A stretch of DNA of 64,000 nt from Microbacterium terrae (GCF_017831975.1 NZ_JAFDSS010000001.1:124001-188000), one strand, 5' to 3'; shown: positions 18,547-26,951, numbered from the stretch's first letter. Translations and numbers: made by a program. Notes: generated from the sequence alone by a model not told the origin.

Positions 18547-19170
18547 ATGTCAGCAACGTTCCTCGTCGTCGATGACCATCCGGTGTTCCGGGCTGGAATC
18601 GCTGCGCTCTTTGAGTCGGCAGGCTATCGGGGCCTCCCGCACGCCGCGTCGGCGGCGGAGGCGGTCGCCCTCGCGAGAGCGCATCAGCCCGACCTGATCA
18701 TCATGGACCTCGGCCTGCCGGACGAGTCCGGGATCAACGCGACCGCGCAGATCATCGGCGAGCGGCCCGAGACAAGGGTCCTCGTCGTGACGATGTACGA
18801 CGACGACGGGACTGTGCAGCAGGCACTTCGGGCGGGTGCGGCGGGCTACATCGTCAAAGACGCAGCGCATAGCGAGATCCTTGCCGCAGCCGCCGCGACA
18901 CTCCAGGGATCGCTCGTGCTCGGCGCCTCACTCGCACGCTACGACCAGCCCCTCGTCGGCGTACCGGAGCGTGACAATCCCTTCGGGCTCACACCCCGCG
19001 AGACGGAGGTCCTCGATCTCGTCGCACGGGGGCTGACGAACAACCAGATCGCCGCGCGGCTCGGACTATCAGGCAAGACCATCGCAAACCTCGTATCAAT
19101 TCTCCTGGTGAAGTGCGCAGCAAGCGATCGAGTCGACCTGGCCGTCATTACTCGCCGCTCAGCCACCTGA
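18547..19170 (+). CDS. LuxR/NarL-family response regulator, module B
   Basis: 207 aa. Receiver with Asp9/Asp10, phospho-acceptor Asp54 (IIMDLGLPD), VVTMYDDD and Lys in IVKDA. HTH LTPRETEVLDLVARGLTNNQ then LSGKTIANLVSILLVK. Unlike its three island paralogues it has KTIANLVS rather than KT-x-x-NYVS in the recognition helix, so DNA specificity may have diverged. The cognate kinase gene is immediately upstream. Confidence 0.9.
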   Translation: MSATFLVVDDHPVFRAGIAALFESAGYRGLPHAASAAEAVALARAHQPDLIIMDLGLPDESGINATAQIIGERPETRVLVVTMYDDDGTVQQALRAGAAGYIVKDAAHSEILAAAAATLQGSLVLGASLARYDQPLVGVPERDNPFGLTPRETEVLDLVARGLTNNQIAARLGLSGKTIANLVSILLVKCAASDRVDLAVITRRSAT

Positions 19171-19205
19171 CAGAGCCAGCCGAAACGCAAGATGTCGGCG
19201 CGCAC

Positions 19206-19228
19206 CATCCCTCTGCGGGCACTGTGCG
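19206..19228 (+). repeat. Inter-module 23-bp motif, copy 1
   Basis: Contains TGCGGGCACTGTGCG preceded by CATCCCTC. It starts 36 nt after the module B regulator stop. Aligns without gaps to 19573-19595 and 23289-23311. Confidence 0.5.
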
Positions 19229-19261
19229 CGGTGGGCGCCGATCCGCGCAGTGGGATCCCGG

Positions 19262-19280
19262 CGGGCAGGCCTACTGCCCG
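19262..19280. terminator. Short hairpin at convergent ends
   Basis: CGGGCAG, a 5-nt loop, CTGCCCG. It overlaps the stop codon region of the minus-strand 99-aa gene and lies about 90 nt after the module B regulator. No T tract. Confidence 0.4.
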
Positions 19281-19570
19281 AGGTTCTCGCGCATCTCCCG
19301 GTACGACCCCGTGTCCAGCACCTCGCCCGTCGCTTCGTCGACGAATTCGACGATCACATCGATGTCGTCCGGAGCGACGCCGTTGATCTGCTGGTAGAGC
19401 GCGCCCTGGACGTAGAACCCGAGTGCAAGCGAACTCTCCAGCGCGCCGTACTTCGCAGCATCGACAGACACATTGACCGGCGTCATCGCGTCGTTGAACT
19501 CCACCCCAGTCACGGAGTTCGTGTCGTCCGCGATCAGCTCATCTGCGGCGTCCTGCGCTGACGAGAGCAT
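19271..19570 (-). CDS. Orphan 99-aa hypothetical protein between modules B and C
   Basis: 99 aa, acidic and soluble, with a probable beta-alpha domain (DDIDVIVEFVDEATGEVLDTG). No family recognised. It has neither kinase nor membrane partner and runs opposite to modules B, C and D. ATG at 19570 has AGAGGA 5 nt upstream. Two copies of the 23-bp inter-module motif (19206 and 19573) flank it closely, as if it were a separate cassette. It could also be the C-terminal remnant of a longer gene. Confidence 0.6.
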   Translation of the reverse strand: MLSSAQDAADELIADDTNSVTGVEFNDAMTPVNVSVDAAKYGALESSLALGFYVQGALYQQINGVAPDDIDVIVEFVDEATGEVLDTGSYREMRENLGQ

Positions 19571-19572
19571 GC

Positions 19573-19595
19573 GATCCTCTTGCGGGCATTGCACG
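19573..19595 (+). repeat. Inter-module 23-bp motif, copy 2
   Basis: GATCCTCT followed by TGCGGGCATTGCACG. 19 of 23 bases match the copy at 23289. It begins 3 bases beyond the start codon of the 99-aa gene. Confidence 0.5.
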
Positions 19596-19864
19596 CAGCG
19601 GGGTCGGCGGTGCGCACCGGAGCGGCATTTCTGATTGGGTCTAGGCTCCCGCCGGTTGTCCGAGGTAGCGGCACCGATCCTGGGCATATGGGCGCAAGCA
19701 CCCGCAGGATGGGGGCAACCCGCCGGAAGCTGTCTGGGGCCGAGATGGCTGGCCCATTCGGTGCGGCCACGTCGAAGTGAGGACGCGGTGTCCCTGGAGG
19801 CTGGGACACGTCCGGCGCGAGAGTGAACGCGGGGCGGCAGGGCGCCGCCGGAAGAGAGCTCATC

Positions 19865-20545
19865 ATGACTGCGATCAGATCCGCACACGTGGATGCCGGC
19901 GAGTCATCCCGGTTTCCTGCAACCACGACCGCCCGGTGGGGTTCGTGGATGCTGGCGGTATCGCCGCTGTACTTCGTCCTGCTGGTCGTTACGAACGTGG
20001 GCGTGCTGGCGTCGAACGGGATCGGCATGTTCGAGGACATCACACGTGCCCAGATGGATGCACTCGGCTTCGGCTGGGTCCTCGTGAGCACGTTCTACCC
20101 GCTCGCGTTCATCCTGGGCGGGGTCGGCGTCATCCTCTGCGCCGTGTCACTCACGGGCCTCCCGGGCGCACGCGGATGGTCGTGGTCGGCCGCGACCGCC
20201 GCCGCGCTCGCTGTTGTCCTGCACCTCCCGATCGCGCCGCTGCGTATCGCGGCGATGGGCTTCACCGAAGACCGGCTCGGCGACAACGCCGCCTACGTCC
20301 TCTGGGATCCGGTGGGATACATCGCCAACTACATCATCATCGCGTCGACGATCCTGTTGTGCGTCGCTGTCTTCGTGGGCACGGCGCACAAGCGCGCGGG
20401 GATGGTGATCGGCGGTCTCACCGCGGTCTACCTGGTCGCCGGGCTCGCGCAGCTGCCGCTGCCGCCGTTCGTCATCTCGTTCCTGTGGGCGGCGCTGGGC
20501 ATCGTGTGGCTGCGAGGCATCCGCGTGGATCGGCCGCAGCCCTAA
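19865..20545 (+). CDS. Multi-pass membrane protein, module C partner
   Basis: 226 aa, about six spans. N-terminal cytoplasmic tail of about 30 residues, first loop ASNGIGMFEDITRAQMDALGF, second loop MGFTEDRLGDNAAYVLWDP. The loops are acidic, as in the other modules, but sequence similarity is low. Start ATG at 19865 has GGAAGAGAG upstream. The 294-bp region before it holds the inter-module motif and a 7-bp inverted repeat (GTGTCCC at 19788, GGGACAC at 19803). Confidence 0.8.
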   Translation: MTAIRSAHVDAGESSRFPATTTARWGSWMLAVSPLYFVLLVVTNVGVLASNGIGMFEDITRAQMDALGFGWVLVSTFYPLAFILGGVGVILCAVSLTGLPGARGWSWSAATAAALAVVLHLPIAPLRIAAMGFTEDRLGDNAAYVLWDPVGYIANYIIIASTILLCVAVFVGTAHKRAGMVIGGLTAVYLVAGLAQLPLPPFVISFLWAALGIVWLRGIRVDRPQP

Positions 20546-20554
20546 GGTGAACGC

Positions 20555-22630
20555 ATGATCACGGCGATGCCCGCATCGACGACCCGCGCACGCGCATCGA
20601 CCGCGACCGCGCGGGTCGTCGGCATCGTGCTGGTCGCGTTCTTCGCATTGTGGGGCCTCGGCGGGATCGTGCTGTTCGCAGTGAGCTCCGGCGGCGAGGC
20701 ATCCACTATGCTGGCGCTCCCTGCATCCGAGACGGATGCCGCGCTGTCGGCACTGGGCTGGTCGTCGCCGGCGGTGCTGACTGTCGTCGTGGTGGCCCAG
20801 ACGGCGGCGCTGGTCACGACGACCATCGCAGCGGGCTTCATCCTGGCGTCGCCACACCCCACCGTGTACACCACCTCGCTCGCGGTGGTGATGGTGCTCT
20901 TCGTGGCGACGGGGACCACCGCCGCCTCAGGCTGGACGACCGCGCTTCCGCAGTCGGCGGGCGTCTCGGATGCCGCGACCGCGGTCGCGTCGATCGCGTT
21001 CCTCGCCCTTGCTCCGCTGTTCCCGACCGGCACTCCGGTACCGCGATGGGGTACCGCGATCGCGGCGACGTGGCTGGTGTTCGGTTCGGTCTCGCTCCTG
21101 GTGCCGTGGTGGACTCTCGGAGACGTCTGGATTCTCGCCGGCAGCGCCACCGCGCTCTCCCTGGTGACGCTGACGATCGTCGCGCAGGTGCTCCGGTTCC
21201 GCCACCACTCCGATCGCACACAGCGGCAGCAGACGAAGTGGGTGCTTCTGTCGCTTTCGCTGTTCCTGCTGAGCCTCGTCCCCGTGTTCATCACACCCCC
21301 TGGCACGATCGATGCGATGAGCGGACCGGGCGGTGTCGCCTTCCAGATCATCCGCGGATTGATCTTCATGGTGCTGTTCACGCTCATCGCGGTGTCGATC
21401 GCCCTGGCGATCACGAGGTATCGACTCTTCGATGTGGACCTCGTGATCAGGCGCACCGTCGTCGCCGGCACGCTCGTGCTCCTTGTGGGTCTGGTCTATG
21501 CCACTGCCGTGGGGCTCGCCGCGCTGGTCTGGCAGGGGTCAGGGGTGGTGGCCGCGGTTGCCACGACGATCGTGGTCGCCTTCGCGGCACATCCCGTGCG
21601 TGTGCGACTCGAGCGCGCCGTGATCCGCGGGGTATATGGCGAACGGGGCGACCCGTACGGCGTCGTCGCACGCCTGAGCGACGACATGCGGCGACTCACC
21701 AGCACCGCAGAGATCGCCGAACACGTCGCCGATGTCATCGTGGGCGACCTGCGCTACTCCGGCGCGACCGTCGACGTCGACGTCGCCGACGTCGTCCGAT
21801 CGTTCGACCGAGGCGACTCGACCGCACGTGTTGTCACCCGTATCCCGCTCGTGCATGACGGCGAGCGCATCGGCGAACTCATCGTCCGCGCGGACGCCGG
21901 CGACACGCTGAGCGCGGCCACCAGTCGACTCGTCGAATCCGTGGCCACGCAGGCCGCGCTCGGCATCGGAGCCGCGCGAGCCGCAGAAGAGGTGAGGAAG
22001 TCGAGGGAGAGGATCCTGCTCGCGCGTGAGGAGGAGCGACGACGCCTGCACCGCGACCTGCACGACGGACTGGGACCCGGGCTGGCAGGCGCCAGACAAC
22101 GCGTCGAGGCCGCGGTCAGCCTTCAGAGTTCGCACCCTGACGCGAGCAGGAGGCTGCTGCAGGAGGCCAGCGACGCGATGGCGGACCTGCTCGCCGACGT
22201 CCGCGACCTCGTCCATGGGTTGCGCCCGCCCGCCCTGGACGAACTCGGTCTCTCGCAGGCCGTGCTCCTCGCTTCGCGCCCCCTCGCCACCGGCGGCATG
22301 CCGCAGATCACCGTGGCCCCAGCCCCCGCCGACCTGCCCCCGGCAGTCGAGGTCGCGGCGTTCCGCATCGCCCTGGAAGCGATGACGAACGCCGCCCGAC
22401 ACGCGAACGCAAGGTCGATCGGGACCACCTTCGAGCGCACGGCTGCGGCTTTGATCGTCGCTGTCGCCGACGACGGCGACGGAATAGGCGACGCGGCTCC
22501 CGGCACCGGCCGCCACTCGATGCGGGAGCGTGCCGAGGAGCTCGGAGGGAGCCTGCGGGTCACAACGCGCCGCACGGGAGGCACTCTTGTTCGTGCTGAA
22601 CTGCCCTTGCAGGCGGAGGGACCGGAATGA
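20555..22630 (+). CDS. Sensor histidine kinase with membrane N-terminus, module C
   Basis: 691 aa, the longest of the island kinases. About eight spans, with FPTGTPVPRW in the middle of the membrane part. A GAF-like segment about 360-470 precedes EEERRRLHRDLHDGLGPG (phospho-His about 503). ATPase motifs: IALEAMTNAARHAN, ADDGDGI, TGRHSMRERAEEL. TAAGGT at 20543-20548 ends 6 nt before the ATG, so an internal leaderless promoter is possible in addition to read-through from the membrane-protein gene 9 nt upstream. The stop overlaps the regulator ATG. Confidence 0.9.
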   Translation: MITAMPASTTRARASTATARVVGIVLVAFFALWGLGGIVLFAVSSGGEASTMLALPASETDAALSALGWSSPAVLTVVVVAQTAALVTTTIAAGFILASPHPTVYTTSLAVVMVLFVATGTTAASGWTTALPQSAGVSDAATAVASIAFLALAPLFPTGTPVPRWGTAIAATWLVFGSVSLLVPWWTLGDVWILAGSATALSLVTLTIVAQVLRFRHHSDRTQRQQTKWVLLSLSLFLLSLVPVFITPPGTIDAMSGPGGVAFQIIRGLIFMVLFTLIAVSIALAITRYRLFDVDLVIRRTVVAGTLVLLVGLVYATAVGLAALVWQGSGVVAAVATTIVVAFAAHPVRVRLERAVIRGVYGERGDPYGVVARLSDDMRRLTSTAEIAEHVADVIVGDLRYSGATVDVDVADVVRSFDRGDSTARVVTRIPLVHDGERIGELIVRADAGDTLSAATSRLVESVATQAALGIGAARAAEEVRKSRERILLAREEERRRLHRDLHDGLGPGLAGARQRVEAAVSLQSSHPDASRRLLQEASDAMADLLADVRDLVHGLRPPALDELGLSQAVLLASRPLATGGMPQITVAPAPADLPPAVEVAAFRIALEAMTNAARHANARSIGTTFERTAAALIVAVADDGDGIGDAAPGTGRHSMRERAEELGGSLRVTTRRTGGTLVRAELPLQAEGPE

Positions 22631-23259
22631 GCGGCATCCGTGTGGTGGTGATCGACGATCATCCGTTCTATCGCGAGGGCGTGAAGTCGATGGTCCCCCT
22701 GATCGACGCCGGGATCGAGGTCGTCGGCGAAGCGGGCGACGGAGCGGAGGGGATGGCGGTCGTGGCCCGACTCGAGCCGGACGTCGTCCTCATGGACTTG
22801 TCGATGCCCGGTATGGGCGGTCTCGACGCGACACGCGCGCTCAGGGCGAGCCACCCCGACATCGCAATCCTCGTACTCACGATGATGAAGGACGACTCGG
22901 TCATCGCAGCGCTCGAAGCGGGCGCCGGCGGATACCTCCTGAAGGACGCCACCGTCGAGGACGTCTGCCGGGCGATCCGCTCGGTGCACCGGGGCGAGCT
23001 CGTCGTCGACGGCCCGCTCGCGGCGCGCCTGCTCGGCCGCATACGAGCGTCGAATGCGTTCGAGGCATCCTTCCCCCAGCTCACGGCGCGCGAACGAGAC
23101 ATCCTCACGCTGCTGGCCGAGGGAGTCGGCAACGCCGACATCGCCCGACGGCTCTTCCTCACCCCGAAGACCGTCCGCAACTACGTCTCGACACTCGTCG
23201 CCAAGCTCGGGGTCGACGATCGCGAGCACGCGGCAGCGCTGGGACGCGCTGCACGATGA
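22627..23259 (+). CDS. LuxR/NarL-family response regulator, module C
   Basis: 210 aa. Receiver Asp10/Asp11, phospho-acceptor Asp57 (VVLMDLSMPG), VLTMMKDD, Lys in LLKDA. HTH LTARERDILTLLAEGVGNAD then LTPKTVRNYVSTLVAKL. ATGA overlap with the kinase gene at 22627-22630 indicates coupled translation. Confidence 0.92.
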   Translation: MSGIRVVVIDDHPFYREGVKSMVPLIDAGIEVVGEAGDGAEGMAVVARLEPDVVLMDLSMPGMGGLDATRALRASHPDIAILVLTMMKDDSVIAALEAGAGGYLLKDATVEDVCRAIRSVHRGELVVDGPLAARLLGRIRASNAFEASFPQLTARERDILTLLAEGVGNADIARRLFLTPKTVRNYVSTLVAKLGVDDREHAAALGRAAR

Positions 23260-23288
23260 CGGATGACCACGCTGCGCCGATAGGCAAC

Positions 23289-23311
23289 GATCCTTCAGCG
23301 GGCACTGCACG
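23289..23311 (+). repeat. Inter-module 23-bp motif, copy 3
   Basis: GATCCTTC followed by AGCGGGCACTGCACG, 29 nt after the module C regulator stop. Confidence 0.5.
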
Positions 23312-23540
23312 TTCGCGGTCCCTCGCAGGCGGCGCGAGCCCACGAACGGCATCCCTAGACGGACCTGGGCGCGACGACAGGCGGCGAATGGGCACGCGGG
23401 CTGTCGAAAGGTCTGAGCTGATCGCTGCGCGGCCGCATCCGTTTGCGCGGAGGCGTCCGTATGGCGGGGCGCAGGAGGCATTCCCGTGCGGTGAGTTGAA
23501 GCATTTCGGGCTGACCGACAGGGTTTCGTGATCCGGTCTC

Positions 23541-23556
23541 ACTGTTGTCCCGGGAA
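23541..23556 (+). promoter_or_regulatory. Shared module motif, module D copy
   Basis: ACTGTTGTCCCGGGAA, ending 59 nt before the module D ATG, the same distance as in module B. Confidence 0.5.
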
Positions 23557-23615
23557 TCTTGGCCGCCAGTATCGGTCCAGCCGCAGATGGGCGGTGTCGA
23601 TCGAAAGGACCGTTC

Positions 23616-24329
23616 ATGACCGAAACATCTCTCGCGACCGTGGATGCTCAGGCCTCCGCTGTCCGTTCACGCGGCCTGCAGATCGCGGGCCGTGCCGCCG
23701 TCGTCGCATCCGTCGCATGGCTGACCGAGCCGATCGCGTTCATCGCGACGTTGTTCAACCCCGACAACATGGATCCCGATCAGACGCTTGCCGAGTTCTG
23801 GAGCGCTGGGTTGCCGTTCACCTACTTGGTGGGAGTGGGTGAACTCGTCTTCGGCGTGACCCTCGGGCTGCTGGTGTTCGCCGCCGACGGCTCACGGCCG
23901 CTTGCGCCGACTCGCCGCTATGCCGTCGCGGTTGCGCGGGGGCTTGGGCTGCTCGCCGGCGGCGCGATGGTCGTGGCCGGCGCGACCTCCCTGACCGGAA
24001 GCGGCCTGGCGGGCATGTCGCTCACGATGATCCCGGTGGACGATGAAGGGGTTCGCTGGCTCGCAAGGCAGAGCTTCACGATCGTGCACGAAGCGCTCCG
24101 GCTGACAGCCTGTCTCGGGTTCGGGGCATGGCTGACCATCCTCGCGCGGACGGGACGCGCCGACGGTCTCATCGGACGAGGGGTTGCGGTGACGATCGTC
24201 ATCGCGGCGGTGCTGATCGCGGTGCCGGGGGCAGCCACGGGGCTCCTCACCGGCATGAATCTCGTGCTGCTCGCGCTGATCCCGCTGGCGGTGGCGTTCC
24301 TGCGCCGGTCGCGGTCTGCCGCGTTGTAG
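23616..24329 (+). CDS. Multi-pass membrane protein, module D partner
   Basis: 237 aa, about six spans. First loop FNPDNMDPDQTLAEFWSAGL, second loop around TMIPVDDEGVRWLARQSF. Topology and length match the proteins heading modules A, B and C. SD GAAAGGA before the ATG at 23616. The kinase gene starts 34 nt downstream. Confidence 0.8.
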   Translation: MTETSLATVDAQASAVRSRGLQIAGRAAVVASVAWLTEPIAFIATLFNPDNMDPDQTLAEFWSAGLPFTYLVGVGELVFGVTLGLLVFAADGSRPLAPTRRYAVAVARGLGLLAGGAMVVAGATSLTGSGLAGMSLTMIPVDDEGVRWLARQSFTIVHEALRLTACLGFGAWLTILARTGRADGLIGRGVAVTIVIAAVLIAVPGAATGLLTGMNLVLLALIPLAVAFLRRSRSAAL

Positions 24330-24363
24330 TCGCGGCAGTCGTTCTGCTGTCACAATCGCTCGC

Positions 24364-26184
24364 ATGGACGACGTCCTGCTGCTGGTGAGCCGCCTCGCCC
24401 TCGTCGCGACGGGGGCGGGCGGCGCACTGGTTGTGCTGATCGCGGCCGGGCGGCGGAGGATCGCCTGGCTTCCGGCGGTTCCCGCCGCGGTCATTCTGGT
24501 CGGGTACGCCGGCTCGTCTCTGCTCACCCTCGATTCTCCGGCCTGGGTCCTCGGGATCGTCGGGATCGCCTGGTTCGTCGGTTTCCCGCTTCTGGCGGCG
24601 ACGTTCCCGGATGGCCGATTCGTGCCGCGCTGGTCCGTGTGGGTGGTCGCCGCGTCCGCGCTGCTTGTGACTGTGGACGCCGCGACGGGCTTCGCCCTGC
24701 GCGACGCACCGTGGTGGGGTGCTGTCGCGTCCCTCGAAATGGTTGCCGTAGTCGTCGCGGTCGCGTTGCGATACCGGCGCAGCGCGACGACCGTGGAGCG
24801 TGAGCGGGTCCGGTGGATTCTGCTGGGAGTCGTCGTCACTGTGACGGCGTTCATGGTCATCCAGGTCGTTGACGGGGTCATCGGCGGTCCGTCGCCGGCT
24901 TCGACCGGGCGAGCGAACCTCGCCGGCATTCCGCTCGCGGTGGGCTTGGTGATCGCGGCGGCATGGCCACGGGTGTGGAATGTGGATGCCGTCTTCCGAG
25001 GCGTGCTCGTGGTCATCGGCGCGGGATGGGTGATGGGCGGCGCGTTCGCGGCCGGGGCGGCGCTGGCCCGGTGGGCGGGTCAAGACCCGGTCGCCGCGGC
25101 GGGCTGGAGTGCAGTCGGTGTCGCGCTCGTCGCCTACCCGGCGATCCGGCTCGCTACCCGGGCCGCGACGTGGCTCGTGTTCCGAGACCGGCTGACACCC
25201 GATGCCGCCGTCGCGCTGCTGGGCGCCGCGCTGGAAAATGACACCCCCGCGTCCGTCCCCGAGCGCATCGTCGCGATCGCGCAACGGGCCTTGGGTTCGC
25301 CGTTCGTGCGGCTGATCGCAGCGACCCGTACGGACGCGGGCGATCTCGACGCCCGATCCGGCGACGGGGTCTCCTCCCCGCAGACGCTGAGTGCCGTGCC
25401 GGTGAGCTTTCGCGGTGAGGTGTTGGCTTCACTCGAGGCAGCCCCTCGAAGTGGTGAATCAGAACTGTCGACGCGTGATCGGTCCACCCTCGCTGCCATC
25501 GCTCATCACGCCGGCCCTGCACTGGATGGTGTGCGGGCGCTGCGCACCGCGACGCGGGCGCAGGCGGAACTCGTGATCGCCCGTGAGGAGGAGCGCCGCA
25601 GACTACGCCGCGAGTTGCACGACGATCTCGGCCCCACCCTCACCGGGCTCGCGCTGAGCGCCGCCGCGATCGCCCACCAAGCTGAACCGCTCAGCCCGCC
25701 GCTGGCGGGTGCGGCACGCGAGTTGCAGGAAGGCATCGGCGACGCTGTGGCACGCTCGCGAGAGATCGCGCACGGCCTACGGCCCGCGATCCTCGACGAC
25801 CACGGGCTGGCCGCCGCCATCAGGGATCGGGTGGGCGGTGCACCCGATGTCCACCTCGAGCTTGGTGAAATCGACGACGTGCCCGCGGCTGTGTCGCTCG
25901 CCACCCTCCGCATCGTGCAGGAAGCGGTGGCCAACGCGCGGCGGCACGCTGTGGCAACCAGTTGTGCGGTGACTGTCGTGCCAGAACGTGGAGGTCTTCG
26001 CATCGAGATCGTTGACGACGGAATTGGGATGCCGCGGACCCCTGTGGCCGGGGTCGGATTGCGCTCGATTCGCGAACGCGCCGCCGAGTTGGGGGGTCAC
26101 GCCCGCTTCTCGCGCCCCTCAGTGGGAGGAACGCGGATCAGCGTGTGGCTCCCCGCCGTGCTGTCCGGCCAGGTCGTGTCGTGA
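24364..26184 (+). CDS. Sensor histidine kinase with membrane N-terminus, module D
   Basis: 606 aa. Membrane part with FPDGRFVPRW near residue 83, then a GAF-like linker, HisKA_3 EEERRRLRRELHDDLGPT with phospho-His about 419, and ATPase motifs IVQEAVANARRHAV, DDGIGM, GVGLRSIRERAAEL. CACAAT at 24351-24356 ends 7 nt before the ATG, so an internal leaderless promoter is possible. The stop TGA lies inside the regulator start (GTGA). Confidence 0.9.
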   Translation: MDDVLLLVSRLALVATGAGGALVVLIAAGRRRIAWLPAVPAAVILVGYAGSSLLTLDSPAWVLGIVGIAWFVGFPLLAATFPDGRFVPRWSVWVVAASALLVTVDAATGFALRDAPWWGAVASLEMVAVVVAVALRYRRSATTVERERVRWILLGVVVTVTAFMVIQVVDGVIGGPSPASTGRANLAGIPLAVGLVIAAAWPRVWNVDAVFRGVLVVIGAGWVMGGAFAAGAALARWAGQDPVAAAGWSAVGVALVAYPAIRLATRAATWLVFRDRLTPDAAVALLGAALENDTPASVPERIVAIAQRALGSPFVRLIAATRTDAGDLDARSGDGVSSPQTLSAVPVSFRGEVLASLEAAPRSGESELSTRDRSTLAAIAHHAGPALDGVRALRTATRAQAELVIAREEERRRLRRELHDDLGPTLTGLALSAAAIAHQAEPLSPPLAGAARELQEGIGDAVARSREIAHGLRPAILDDHGLAAAIRDRVGGAPDVHLELGEIDDVPAAVSLATLRIVQEAVANARRHAVATSCAVTVVPERGGLRIEIVDDGIGMPRTPVAGVGLRSIRERAAELGGHARFSRPSVGGTRISVWLPAVLSGQVVS

Positions 26185-26807
26185 TCCGGGTGATCGTGGT
26201 CGACGACCACCCAATCTTCCGGCGCGGACTCATCGCTCTGTTGCGCGCCCACGACATCGAGGTCGTCGGTGAAGCGGGCAACGGGCTGGAAGCGCTCGAG
26301 ATCGTCACTGCGGAGTCCCCCGACGTCGTCCTCATGGACATCTCGATGCCTGATCTTGGCGGGATCGAAGCGACCGAGCGACTGCTTGCCCTCGACCCTG
26401 CCGCGCGGGTCGTTGTCATCACCCTGCACGACGACGAGGCGACGGTCGCGCGCGCACTCGCCGCGGGAGCCAGCGCGTACGTGACGAAGCAGTCCAGCCC
26501 TGAGCAGATCCTCGCTGCCGTCCAGGCCGCCGCAGACGGCGCCCTGTGGCTCGGGCCGGGCGTGCCACGGCCACTGCCGAGCAGGCCTCAGCCCGTGCAG
26601 GAGACGACCACCGCGCTTCCCGGCCTCACGCCCCGCGAATCGGTGATCGCCGACCTCGTCAGCCGGGGCCTGCCCAATCCGGTCATCGCTGAGCGTCTGC
26701 ACTTATCGGTGAAGACCGTCGCGAACTACGTCTCGATCATCGCGCTCAAGCTCGGCGCCGACGACCGGGCCAGTCTCGCGCAACAGGTTCGAGCCGCGCG
26801 GAGCTGA
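26181..26807 (+). CDS. LuxR/NarL-family response regulator, module D
   Basis: 208 aa. Start GTG at 26181 chosen because it overlaps the kinase stop (GTGA), as in neighbouring pairs, and gives the receiver its usual length. Asp8/Asp9, phospho-acceptor Asp53 (VLMDISMPD), VITLHDDE, Lys in VTKQS. HTH LTPRESVIADLVSRGLPNPV then LSVKTVANYVSIIALKL. It is the last gene before the right 25-bp repeat, which begins 14 nt after its stop. Confidence 0.9.
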   Translation: MIRVIVVDDHPIFRRGLIALLRAHDIEVVGEAGNGLEALEIVTAESPDVVLMDISMPDLGGIEATERLLALDPAARVVVITLHDDEATVARALAAGASAYVTKQSSPEQILAAVQAAADGALWLGPGVPRPLPSRPQPVQETTTALPGLTPRESVIADLVSRGLPNPVIAERLHLSVKTVANYVSIIALKLGADDRASLAQQVRAARS

Positions 26808-26821
26808 GCCACCCTTGGAAT

Positions 26822-26846
26822 TCCGCGGGTTTTCGTGGTTTCTGGG
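26822..26846 (+). repeat. 25-bp direct repeat, right copy (possible att site)
   Basis: Exact copy of 12441-12465, same orientation. Here the sequence is not part of a hairpin: the complementary left arm present after tRNA-Arg is missing, which fits a duplicated integration core. Confidence 0.8.
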
Positions 26847-26951
26847 CTTCTGATCCGAGCGCGCGACCGTCTGATCCGGAATCAGAGGAGCTGCCGGCTC
26901 CGATCGCGTCATCGGGCGCACGCGCACCTCACACCCGGCTAGCCTCGAGGG

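Larger units (their letters stand above)
23260..23615 (+). promoter_or_regulatory. Spacer between modules C and D
   Basis: 356 bp without a gene. It contains the 23-bp inter-module motif at 23289-23311 and the shared promoter-like motif at 23541-23556. The middle, 23312-23540, shows no ORF or repeat that I can support. Confidence 0.5.
12441..26846. mobile_element. Putative genomic island of four signalling modules next to tRNA-Arg
   Basis: A 14.4-kb segment bounded by two perfect 25-bp direct repeats, the left one immediately after tRNA-Arg. All four membrane-protein/kinase/regulator modules and the 99-aa orphan gene lie inside and none outside. A tRNA-proximal duplicated core is the classical footprint of site-specific integration. 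Against this, no integrase, excisionase, transposase or replication gene is visible, so it could be an old, decayed or recombination-spread island. Confidence 0.45.

Noticed and set aside
26912..26921. TCGGGCGCAC resembling the tRNA-Arg 3' end as a possible attR
   Set aside because: Only ten bases match and the order relative to the 25-bp repeat is reversed compared with the tRNA locus, so it is probably chance.
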